Of a stretch of 64,000 nt of DNA, positions 40,613-50,387 are shown one piece after another; position 1 is the first letter of the stretch, and the number at the start of each line of letters is the position of its first letter. Both the position numbers and the translations under genes were made by a program. The notes under the pieces were generated by a model that was not told the DNA's origin, searched no databases, and was given only the letters and a program-made list of their open reading frames with translations. Origin of the DNA: Pseudo-nitzschia pungens (Eukaryota; Bacillariophyta; Bacillariophyceae; Bacillariales; Bacillariaceae); NCBI GenBank assembly GCA_037355855.1, contig CM074760.1, positions 6,874,501 through 6,938,500 on the forward strand, in the 5' to 3' direction.

Positions 40613-43611
40613 ATGTTCGGCCCAACTTCTTGCAGTTTCGTGAAACAGAGAGGGAACATTTATCTGGTAGGACCGGGCATCGAATATATTGGGAAGATTG
40701 CATCCGAAGCAGAGAAACAACCATCCAACGCCGTTCATGAGCAACTCCAACAAGAAGACTGTAGGGTGGTCCCAGCAGAGTACGTTTCGAAGAGAGTTGC
40801 ACGTGATGGCAACCACTGGCACATGACCATACTGACCAGAACTGAGATGCGCAGTCTCACAGAAGCACCCAACTCAACGGAGAGCTGCGAAAGTGTCATC
40901 AACTTTTGCCAATCGTTCCTGGGGAACCGATTTGAGAGAGAAAAGGATTGGTTCGCTCTCGGTGTTGGAGAGCACTCGACAGAGCCCGGAGTTGGTGGCG
41001 GCAACAATCAATGCTATTTTCTTGTTTGCTGCTACCCGAGAGCAACCGCGCTGCGAATGAAACTAGGCTTGCCGCGGAAAGATTTCCACATAACGCTTGG
41101 ATTCAAGGAATCAGACATCCACGAAAGCGACGGAGCAAGAAAGGGACTAGAGTCGCTGATCCCAAATCAGCCCCATTCCCTGGTCTCAACATCGTCACCG
41201 AGTCGGATCCTTTCGAAACCATCCGATCTCATAGAGGCAGCAAGGAGAGTCACCCTGGGTGGACAACCCAACGAAGTCGTTATTGATAGTGAGTGGTCAA
41301 TGCGCAACAGAGGTAGATTTCAACAAGCAAACATTTTGTTAAATGCTGCAGAGAGTCTCATCAACAACAGTGGTGGACGGGGTCAATCTACCAATGCTCA
41401 AACGCCCGGAGAGCTGATATTCCGTTTTTTCAAGTGTCACGATCCGGAGCTATCTCCGAGCAGACTCCGTGATAACATGACACTTGTCCGTTATTATTTG
41501 CATCTGCGGTGCCAGATTTTGGGACGCAAAAGAGATTTTGACGGAGTGATACTTCACGCAGAAATGTTGCTCCACCTGAAAAATCAATTGAAACAAGAAC
41601 TCCGAGCAAACCGGACTGACTCCGCCATTATTGCTTGCACAGCTCTTGGATATAAGGGTGTCGCTCTCTCCATGAAAAAATTGTGGAATGACGCGCATTC
41701 GTGTCTTTTGAAATCGTATCAGATTTACCACGATCAGGTGCACCAAAAATCCATCGCTAAATATGGCTGTACCAGACTCAATAGGTTACGGAAGGAGGAA
41801 GCCACAGCAATCGAACGAATGCTCGAGACCTCTTGTACCAAAATCGCACGAGAGCCTCCGATTCCGCCTCTGACTCGATTCCCCCGCACTCCCCATTTAT
41901 TTGACACCGGAGGAACGGCTGTGTCTAGCGACGATTTGGTACTCCAGGGGAATAGTTCCTGCTTTCGCGGATTCCGAAACGGAGCCATCGAATCAACTTT
42001 CGAAGAGAAGGTCGATGGGGCCAACCTAGGGCTTTCTTTGTCCGCCACCGGAGAAATACTGGCACAAAATCGCAGTCACTACATTTCGGGGGGAGAACAC
42101 CACCAATACGGACCATTGAAACAGTGGATTTGCGAGCACCACTCGTCACTCAAGAAGATTCTAACCGCTCCGGATCACGAACAAAGAGCCGCTAGCGAGG
42201 GCTTGATTCTATTTGGTGCGTCGATCCACATTCGTCCGTGATTATTTTTTGGTCTTGTGAATGATGATTCCTCACAGTTGCATGCGACGTGATTTCCGTC
42301 CCGTCCTGTCCTGTGCGTGAAGGTGAATGGTGCGTTGCTCGACATTCTCTACCATATGACAAGCTTCCGGGATATTTCATTGCCTTCGACCTGTACGATC
42401 GGCGCGAACGAAAGTTTTATTCCCGAAGACGGTTCCACGGAGTTCTTCGCCACGGTGGAATTCCCTGCGCTCCGATAATAGCGGTGAAAGAATTTGGCCC
42501 GTACGTGTACCCAGGGGAGAAACAAAAGAAATCCGGCAACACCGACAAAAACGGTCCGCTCGAGTCATACCTGAGATTGCTTCTGGAAAACCGGTCGAGA
42601 TTTCGAACCGACGGCGGCAAAATCGAGGGAGTCGTCCTGCGGATCGACGACGCAGACGCGAAATGGCTCGAGCACCGGGTAAAGGTAGTCCGACCCGACT
42701 TTGTCTGCGGCATCACGGGAGACTGGACCCGCCGTGCCATCGAGAAGCAAGTTGTTGACCCTGGATTTGCGGAACGGTATTGTTCGACCGAGGATTATTC
42801 GCTCGCACCATCGCTGCCGTTGCCGCTGCTGCCGGCGTCCTCGAAGGATCCAAAGAACACAACCGGCGAGAAAGGAGTTGATCTCCTTGGCAATCAAGGC
42901 GGACCGCACGGCCTTTCATTGGGTGCGATCCCGGAGAAAACTCGTGCCATCGATTCCTCTGGCGAAATCTCCCGCCGCAGCGATTCGACCGGCGACGGAT
43001 CCGTGCCGGCAACCACCGTTCCGTCGCGTCCACCGCAAGCCAAGCCGGGGTGTTCCGGCAAGCGGAACGCGGGGGCCAACAGCAAGAGCGCCCCGCAAGC
43101 CGCCTGGCTCAAGAGACGAAACGTGCCGCGATGCATCGTGTGCATGGGGCTTCCCGGAAGCGGCAAGTCGACCTTTGCCACGCGCCTCGCCGCGTCGTTT
43201 CCCCACGAAACCGGTGGCTGGTCGGTCCTCAATCAGGACCGGCTCGGGAGGAGGGAATGCGAGAAGCTGGCGGGAATCGGCCACCAGAGGGGCGCCCGGG
43301 TGATCCTCGACCGATGCAATCCGACGGCCTCCGAGCGGGGTCGATGGCTGGAGCTGATGCACTCGCCGCCCGCGAGCGAATCGTCCCTCGTGTACTTTGC
43401 CGCGGATGCCGGCGTCTGCGCGAGACGGGTGGCGGAGCGGGAGAATCACGAGACGATTCCCAGGGGCAAGGGGGGACGAATCGTGTCCGACATGGCGAAG
43501 AAACTGGAGCCTCCGACCGCCGAGGAGCGAAAGCGCTTCGGTTCGATCCATTTCGTCCTCACGTTCGACGATGCCGAAACTCTGCTGCGCTCGTTCGGAG
43601 CGCGTGGCTAA
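40613..43611 (+). CDS. Multidomain RNA-repair protein: 2H-phosphoesterase-like, RNA ligase, polynucleotide kinase
   Basis: Two exons, 40613-42215 and 42323-43611 (107-bp GT-AG intron, phase 1), give 963 residues. The N-terminal domain has paired HxT motifs, His70-Met-Thr72 (WHMTILTR) and His159-Ile-Thr161 (FHITLGF), as in 2H cyclic phosphodiesterases. A helical middle part follows. The ligase domain has nucleotidyltransferase motif I FEEKVDGANLG with Lys466 as the AMP acceptor. Splicing restores [30 protein letters not shown]; then come EGVVLRIDD and HRVKVVRP. The C-terminal kinase has P-loop GLPGSGKS (residues 810-817), LNQDRLGRREC and VILDRCNPTASERGRWLEL. Healing and sealing activities in one chain parallel the tRNA ligases of fungi and plants, but here the phosphoesterase-like domain comes first. 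A role in tRNA splicing or RNA repair is inferred. ATG at 40613 is the first in frame. Confidence 0.9.
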
Positions 43612-43828
43612 ATGCAAATACTAGACTCTCCGAAATACTAGTAATAAACATCTCGTTCCATTGCATCGGCTTCGGACGATCCGAAATGAAATACTCGTTG
43701 GCATGCATCATCTACAGATATCCGTCCCTCTTGATTGAACACACGGAGTGACTTACACCACAATCGTAGCGATCATCGGCAAACACGCGGTCGGCATGCA
43801 TTCCGCGTCGGATGTTTCCTCTACGACA

Positions 43829-45418
43829 CTAGTTGTTGTAATCGAGCTCCTGTTCCGTCAATGCCTTCAACCGTTGTTGCAAATCGCGATCCCCTTCTTC
43901 TCTCCGACTCCCGTGCCTTCCACCCAACAAATCGTCCCAATCCAGGGAGAGCAGCCCCTGGTTGTAGGTATTTTTGGTCGAAACCATGCGGCGGTTTGCC
44001 TTGTCGCCCACCTTCCCATTGGTGGGTTCGTTGTCGTTGTCGTTGTCGTTGTCGGTTTCGGGTTCGGGTTCGTCCCGACAAATCGCCGAGAGACGCTCGC
44101 GGATGCGTCGCTCGTGCACCTCTTCGCCGTCTCGTTCCTCCAGAAAGCCGGCCCGTTTGGCTACCGCGCACGGGGTCGCCCCCTCCACCGAATAGACCCC
44201 GTCGATGCGCCCGGCATTCGCGGCCCGCAGCATGGCGGTGTTGTATTCGTGCACGTAGTACCCCGCCGCCTCGATGCAGGACAGCTTGGAAAACTCGTGC
44301 TGCGGAAAGAGGGCGTTCGCAAAGGTCACAAAGGAGGGCTGCACGTCCCCCTCCACGCCGCCGATGCAGAATTTGGTCACGAGCGATTCGACCGTCCGGA
44401 GCGGATGCCGGACCTGGAGCAGGTGTTTGTGGTAGGGAGTTGTGCAGGAAGACGCCAATGACGACGACAACGACGACGACGACGTCGATGACGACGATGA
44501 CGACGACGACGACGATTCTTGCCGCAGGGCACAGCCCCATTCTTGTTCCAAAACGTTCTTGCATTCGTCCTTCCAGCAGGCGTTCCAGGATTGCCGCAGC
44601 GAGCACTTTCCGTTGTCGCGAAACATAAAGGGGTGGAATCCCATGTTTGGGTGCAGCTCGTGGCACAGGCTGTTGACCACGTACCGAAACAGGAGGTCTC
44701 CCTCCAGGGTGATCGTGTGCGGCTTCGGCTTCGGCTTCGGCTCCGGCTCCGGCTTCAACGAAGATGCAGGGGACGACGAGGCTTCGCTCTCGCTTTCGCT
44801 CTCGCTTTCGCTCTCGCGCTCGCTCTCGCTTCCATCTCTAACCGGGAGCCCGAACGACAGGCGCGTCCCGTCGTCGATCCCGGGCCGGGGCAGGAAGCGA
44901 ATCCCGTGAAACCACGAGACGGTTCCGTCGCGGACAAAGCTCCAGGTCGTCTCGGAGTTCTCGTGGCCGATTTCCAGCCCGAGCGTGCCCGCCAGTTCGT
45001 GCGCGAGCTGGGTCGTTCCCGAGCTCATGGTTCCGACGACCAGGACCCGGCGGGGATCGCCGACCCCCACCGCGGGACGGATCCCGGCCGCGATCCCCGC
45101 CGGGAGCCACCCGGAGGCGGCGAGGCCCAGCGGCCACTCGGGGCGCTGGAGCAGGACGTAGAGGCGGCCGATGTAGAGGCCGTAGGGAACGAGAAAGACG
45201 GCGGTGAGCAGGGCTATGGGCTTGAACTCGTCCATTAATACGGATAGCGAAAAACTCGACGAGCCGCTGCTTTCGGGATCCGAGCTCGGCTGGGATGGTC
45301 CGGGGCCGTTCTCGTCGGGATGCGGTGTTGCGGTCTCGGCATTCCTGCTGCCTTGTTTGTTTCCCTTTCCCCGCCGCCGGAGTTGGTTGGTTTTCGATCT
45401 GGAGGTCGAACCCTTCAT
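43829..45418 (-). CDS. Membrane-anchored sulfotransferase-like protein
   Basis: This 529-residue protein starts at the ATG at 45418, with a basic, S/P-rich cytosolic-type N-terminus and one membrane segment at about residues 67-86 (PIALLTAVFLVPYGLYIGRL). The layout is that of a type II Golgi enzyme. Next is the P-loop VLVVGTMSSGTTQLAHEL (125-142), matching the 5'-phosphosulfate-binding loop of sulfotransferases. Near residue 340, LLQVRHPLRTVESLVTKF matches the 3'-phosphate-binding segment with Arg and Ser. Low-complexity inserts (an ESE run, an EPKPKPK run, a Ser run) break the domain, so catalytic details are hard to follow. The acceptor is unknown. It is convergent with the RNA-repair gene, 217 bp apart. 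Confidence 0.75.
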   Translation of the reverse strand: MKGSTSRSKTNQLRRRGKGNKQGSRNAETATPHPDENGPGPSQPSSDPESSGSSSFSLSVLMDEFKPIALLTAVFLVPYGLYIGRLYVLLQRPEWPLGLAASGWLPAGIAAGIRPAVGVGDPRRVLVVGTMSSGTTQLAHELAGTLGLEIGHENSETTWSFVRDGTVSWFHGIRFLPRPGIDDGTRLSFGLPVRDGSESERESESESESESEASSSPASSLKPEPEPKPKPKPHTITLEGDLLFRYVVNSLCHELHPNMGFHPFMFRDNGKCSLRQSWNACWKDECKNVLEQEWGCALRQESSSSSSSSSSTSSSSLSSSLASSCTTPYHKHLLQVRHPLRTVESLVTKFCIGGVEGDVQPSFVTFANALFPQHEFSKLSCIEAAGYYVHEYNTAMLRAANAGRIDGVYSVEGATPCAVAKRAGFLEERDGEEVHERRIRERLSAICRDEPEPETDNDNDNDNEPTNGKVGDKANRRMVSTKNTYNQGLLSLDWDDLLGGRHGSRREEGDRDLQQRLKALTEQELDYNN

Positions 45419-46492
45419 TGCGGAAAAGTAATGCGTGGGGCCAATCGATTGTTGGTAATCTTGGTGAAGCTTCGAGCAAATTAAAATGATCTTCTTCTCC
45501 GTTGGGATTTTTGCTTCGCCCCAGAGAGGAGAGGAGAGATAACGGCAACTGTACGGATCGCACCGAACAGAGTAAGGTTACCGTACGGTTACCGGTACCG
45601 GTAGGTAGCAACTGCAATGTCAAAAAATAACACTGGCTCCCTTAAATCTCCGCGATCACTGTCGCGCGCAATATTGATATTGATTTTGATCACATTCGAA
45701 CAGTGTTGATTGAGGACAAAAACAGAAAAAACAAAAAAACCGAGCCGGTGAAGATGTTGATTTTGAATGTCGCCGAAATTCCAATTCCAACGAGTAACCT
45801 TATTATTTCCAATGTGCGCTTTCGCAAGATTTTTGTTGCTGCCGGTTGCTTCTTCGTTCTCTCCGGTTACCGATGCCAAAATCCTCGACCACTGATGACC
45901 ACGAACCAATTTGTCTCCTCTTCACAACATGCTCAATATGAATGCTGTCGTCGGATTTTTGCGGAAAAATTGTCGAAGAACGTTCGAAATCGAGAAGCTC
46001 TGTCTTAGTTTGCAAAGCTCCGGCGATTGGAGATGGCGCAGTAAATCAGTCTGCCAGTGAGTGTTTTGTTTCTCTACCTCAGGCTTACCTACAGGAATTG
46101 TGGTGATGAGTTTGGTAGTTTGGATGCTCATAACCTACACGTAACCTTACCGGTACGAATGCATGCATTATTACAATACGAGTGAGGTTATTCACTAAGG
46201 TTACTTGTAGTGACTACCGTAGGGATTCATCCTCACGCATGCAAACGATTTTTCTGCCGACGCAAAGTGTCAACTGTCAACAATCAATCATCAAAACAAT
46301 CATCAAAACAATCCAGGACAATATTTTGATTTGCGACTACGGTAAAGTAATACACTTACAAGTACACGTACAAGTACAAGTACACGTACACGTACACGTA
46401 CACGTACCGAGTGATTCCTCAAATCAAATCATTCACTTCGTAGTATGTTTGCAATAACCTTACTACCACCATACCAATACCAAGAGTGAAGC
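45419..46492. other. Bidirectional intergenic region with GTAAGGTTA motifs and a TACACG repeat
   Basis: The flanking genes diverge from here. GTAAGGTTA copies are at 45572, 46142 and 46454. A (GTACAC)n minisatellite lies at about 46358-46408. No gene supported. Confidence 0.55.
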
Positions 46493-46708
46493 ATGGCCGT
46501 GCGTCTCGTGTCCGGAGCGGTCCGGAAGGGACGTTTTGCGATCTGCGTCGCGCTCTGTGCCGTCTTCCTCGGCACCGGCACCGGCACCGGCACCGCGAGC
46601 GCCATTCCTCCGTCCGCGGAGCACCCGGCCGCATCGACCGGCGCCGTCCCTCGTTCCGTTTCCGGCGGCAATCCGGATGCTATCGGTGGTGGTGCTCGCG
46701 ACACCAGC

Positions 46709-46763
<55 letters not shown>

Positions 46764-47962
46764 CGGTGTCCCAACCGCGCACGAGAAACGACACGGACCG
46801 CTTGATCCGAGACTCCCTGGACACTCTTTCTGCTTCGATGAACGAGTTCCACGCTGCTGCCACTGCCGCTGCCGCTGCCACTGCCCATTTTCGCCGACGG
46901 CCCTTTGTCACGCTCGCCTACGCCCAGAGCATCGACGGGAAGATTGCACTCCGGTCGGACCCCGAGGCGGCCGCGACGACGACGACGACGACGACGACAA
47001 CGACGTCGCAGAATCTTGCAATCTCGGGGCCCGAATCCTTCCGGTTGACCCACGCGCTGCGATCCGTCCACGATGCCATCCTGGTGGGGGGCAACACGCT
47101 GGCCATCGACAACCCGCGCCTGAGCAATCGATTGTGGGACACGGACGGCGATACCGCGACCGCGGAAGGGTCCCCGGTCCCACGTTCCGGCGACAGCGGG
47201 TCCAACAACAAGAACAACAACAAGAACAACAAGAAGAACGAGCGCGGGCACCGCTCGCCCCGCCCGGTGGTCCTGGACACCCACCTCGCGCACACGTTGC
47301 GGCTGGGAAGCGCGATGCGAGCCAGGAATCCGATCGTCTGTTGCAGCCGGGAGGCATACGATCGAGCCGTCCTCGATGGCTACGGTCGTGGTGGGGATGG
47401 CAACCGTCACGGTGTCAATCACGGCAACAGCAACAGCGACAGCAACAACGACAGCGACAGCGAAACAAAGGAAGAAGGAACCGATGAAAGCAGCACCGGT
47501 CATCCCATACTGCGCTCGGTCACGCTTCTCCCCTGCGCGACCACCACGGCGACGCCTTTCGATCACCGGACCGACGGTGACCAAAAAGTAGTGCTCGACT
47601 TGTCCGACGTCCTCTCGTCTCTGTACGAAACGTTTGGGATTCGGAGCGTCATGGTCGAGGGAGGAGCCGGTGTCATTTCGCAATTCGTTGCCGGCAACTA
47701 CGGCCGTGGCGACGACGACAACGGTGCCATTTTCCACCGAAACGAGCAGCGTTCCTACCTCGTGGATTGCTTGTGCGTCACGATCTCGCCGCGGCTCTAC
47801 GGGTCGAGGGGATTGGATTCGGTCGCGTCGTCACCGGCCGTTGTTGGCTCGGAGGAGGAGGGAAGGGGCGGATTCGGTCCCCTGCGATGCATCGCGCTCG
47901 GCGACGATTGCGTGCTCTTTTCGGATTGGCAGCAAGCAACCGCCGCCGCGTCGAGGCGATGA
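46493..47962 (+). CDS. RibD C-terminal-type pyrimidine reductase (riboflavin synthesis)
   Basis: This 489-residue protein starts at the ATG at 46493. The reductase core is RPFVTLAYAQSIDGKIA (residues 136-152), then ISGPESFRLTHALRSVHDAILVGGNTLAIDNPRLSNRL, RPVVLDTHLAHTLRLG, and near the end IRSVMVEGGAGVISQFV with the EGG loop. This matches the NADPH-dependent 2,5-diamino-6-ribosylamino-pyrimidinone phosphate reductase family (RibD C-terminal/fungal RIB7 type). No deaminase domain is attached. A signal-like N-terminus (FAICVALCAVFLG...TASA) suggests ER or plastid routing, though the plastid Phe after ASA is missing. Low-complexity inserts (18 Asn, 10 Thr, an N/K run, an N/S/D run) interrupt loops of the fold. 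Confidence 0.85.
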
Positions 47963-48844
47963 ACGGATGGATGGATCGAAATGAAATTGCCCGCGGTTGG
48001 TGCTTCGGATCCATTGGGCTCACCGCTGGCGGTTCGGTTGCGGGCACACGCGGGCACACGCATGCACGCATCCACGCATACACACATACACGCATGCATG
48101 CATACACACATAGTCCTACCGCATGCATGCATGCAGGCCTTCCTTCTAGAAAGGAACGGAAGGACTTCGGCATCGCACGGATGCGATCGACGCTACAAGG
48201 AAACAAGCAAAATGGTTCCATCGAAAGATGCTTTTGCTTCCAATGCGTGTAGTTGTCGAACCGTCGAATGGTTTCGGATGGATGAAATCGAATCGAATCG
48301 AATCGAATCGAATCGAATTCGATCGCCTGTCCGGAGCGACGGGTTTCGGTTTCGTGAACCTTACTTACAAGTAACCTTACCGGTATTATTATTGTTTCTC
48401 AAAAGACATGAAAATCATATTATTTATTTTAAGATACGTGTACGTGTAGTTGTAGTTGTAGTTGTTTTTTTCAAAGACAACTGAATTATGTAGTGCATTC
48501 AGCACGAGAGCAATCACCGGATATTGATCTCATGATGGCAAACGATATGCATAAATCATCACCGTAGTAACAGTTTCATGGAGACGTCTCCTTGCTTGTC
48601 AAACCATCGAATATTTTTGGACGAATCAATCGGATCAGAGCGACGGGCTTTGGTTTCGAGTACAGTTATTTCTTGTCATATTTTTTTCGAATCAATCAGT
48701 TGTCTTACGGATGAAATGAAACGGAACGCAAAATACTTGATGAACTTTCGCTTCGGATGAATGAATCGCGCGGATCTGTTCGTTTTGTGCTTGTGTCTTG
48801 GCACGCGTCAGCTGGTCTTGATTGTTTCTTCGATTGATGGTTTC
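47963..48844. other. Intergenic region with microsatellites
   Basis: CATGCATG/CACACA-type repeats lie at 48040-48135 and a (GAATC)n run at 48285-48318. TAACCTTAC is at 48372. Apparent ORFs are repeat-driven. No gene supported. Confidence 0.55.
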
Positions 48845-49834
48845 TTACTGTTCAAGAAGGGATACAGATTTGACACAGGTTGCACTCACCCCCGCGCAGG
48901 ATCTTGCGCAAAAATCGTAGACCCTTTTATCATTTGAACGACTCGTCTTCCTTTTGCACTTTCGTTGTTGCAGCAATCTTAGAAATTTCCGGCAGGTTGT
49001 ATTCGTGGGGGGTTGGTCATTCAATTTTATTTCAAATTTCTCGCTTGAATCTTTAAGAGACGAGAGAATATAATTAGTAGAATTATTTGTGTTTTTCACC
49101 AAAGCGCAGGTTTTCTTGCAATACTTGGAGACCGTGTCTGTTTTGTTGGTGGATTTGATCGACACATCGCACCTTCGTTTCAATTTGTTTTGGAGAAATG
49201 TCCTGCAATGCCTTCCTTTTATGCCATTCCATTCGGCAAAAAAAAAATCGTGTGAATCCTCAACACAATTCCGCACATTATGAGAGTAGGAGATCGCGGG
49301 CAGCGAATCATCCCTTTGTTTCAGATGGTTACAAATCGGGTCTTTATCTTCAACACAATCTCCAAGGCCCACCGCCTTGCAGCTTAGATCGCAAAGCTGA
49401 GAGACTTCATTACTGGTAACATTCGTCTTCCTTTTGCACATGTCACACGTCTTTCTTAGATTTGGATTTTTTGATTTCAACTCGTTTTTGACCCAGGTGC
49501 AATTCTTTTGTCTGTTCAAACCTTTCCAATAGACCTCAAAGGGTAAGATTTCATCATTGCACGGTCCACGAGGTGCAGCATCACCTCTCTCAGGAACTTG
49601 GTTGGGAACCACTCCTTCGATTCCCAAGATACTGTTTTCAAACCCGACCTGGGTTGATTGCTCCTCTGTGAGAACACACTCCTCTGTGAAACCACAGGTC
49701 AACTTGAGTGGTGTTTGATCCTTGAATTGACGGTTCGGCTGCGAAATCAGGGCCCACTCCGTTTCGTTTGCCGCCAGCTTTGTGACTTGCAAACCACAAA
49801 GGAGGAGGATAACCGTGAACGCGGAGAATCTCAT
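48845..49834 (-). CDS. Secreted cysteine-rich repeat protein, copy 1
   Basis: This 329-residue protein starts at the ATG at 49834, chosen because it opens a clean signal peptide (MRFSAFTVILLLCGLQVTKLAA). The mature part has three repeats of a six-Cys domain: C.......F..........CTWV.....C..C...V..LCDLSC.....C (about residues 80-150), C...HDFFF......CRTF....RRC....VSKYCKKTC (190-260), and a C-terminal degenerate unit ending VYDFCARSC.....C. The pattern recalls ShKT-like Cys-rich domains common in diatom secreted proteins, but exact family membership is not certain. Role unknown; wall or extracellular matrix is possible. Copia copy 2 lies 172 bp upstream of the ATG and may have displaced its promoter. 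A degenerate paralogue is at 59842-61090. Confidence 0.75.
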   Translation of the reverse strand: MRFSAFTVILLLCGLQVTKLAANETEWALISQPNRQFKDQTPLKLTCGFTEECVLTEEQSTQVGFENSILGIEGVVPNQVPERGDAAPRGPCNDEILPFEVYWKGLNRQKNCTWVKNELKSKNPNLRKTCDMCKRKTNVTSNEVSQLCDLSCKAVGLGDCVEDKDPICNHLKQRDDSLPAISYSHNVRNCVEDSHDFFFAEWNGIKGRHCRTFLQNKLKRRCDVSIKSTNKTDTVSKYCKKTCALVKNTNNSTNYILSSLKDSSEKFEIKLNDQPPTNTTCRKFLRLLQQRKCKRKTSRSNDKRVYDFCARSCAGVSATCVKSVSLLEQ

Positions 49835-50005
49835 TGCCGGTTTTGCTTGTAGATTTCTTTTTTCTTTTCCTTTTGATGAAAGGGGAACTTCATAATTTAT
49901 GCAAACAGCGTCACGCAAAAAAAATTCTCATACGAAGTAACTAAGTTGAAACTACATCGGATCTCGTTTCAAAATGGTGGACGATTTAGGTAATAAAAAT
50001 GAATT

Positions 50006-50291
50006 TGTTGGAGATGTGCCTGAAGTGGATGACAATAGACAAGAAGGATATTGACATATAGGTACGGAAGGTATGAGGAGAATGACCGGGCAATAATCAG
50101 CAACATGAATAAGAATCAATGACGTAATCAGAACAACAGCTCACCACATCATGAGTTTGCAGAACATGCCCAAGGATGATTGTCCAGGATATCCACTCGA
50201 TTCACACACCCATAGTTTAATTACTTGTATCTAACCAACAGAGTTAATTGTGCTCTTTAAGGTTTTCGTAGATATCCTGCTGAATTCAACA
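50006..50291 (+). repeat. 5' LTR of copia copy 2
   Basis: 286 bp, TGTTG...CAACA. Bases 50213-50291 (79 bp) match the copy 1 LTR at 77 of 79 positions; 50006-50212 is a mostly different U3. Confidence 0.95.
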
Positions 50292-50308
50292 TACAAGTAA
50301 TTAAACTA
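50291..50308 (+). promoter_or_regulatory. Primer-binding site complementary to LTR segment 50213-50230 (copy 2)
   Basis: ATACAAGTAATTAAACTA begins at the last LTR base. Its exact complement TAGTTTAATTACTTGTAT lies in the LTR with a 60-nt loop between. Copy 1 has T in place of C here and A in place of G in the partner, so pairing is kept. Confidence 0.7.
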
Positions 50309-50387
50309 CCGGTGCCGAAGCCACCACAACGTTTCACCGCACGTTGAGTAGATTGATATCCTCCGAGCGACACAGCTGTAGCAGTCG

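Noticed and set aside
46429..47737. Long minus-strand ORF opposite the riboflavin reductase
   Set aside because: Val/Gly/Arg-rich antisense shadow of a GC-rich gene with simple repeats.
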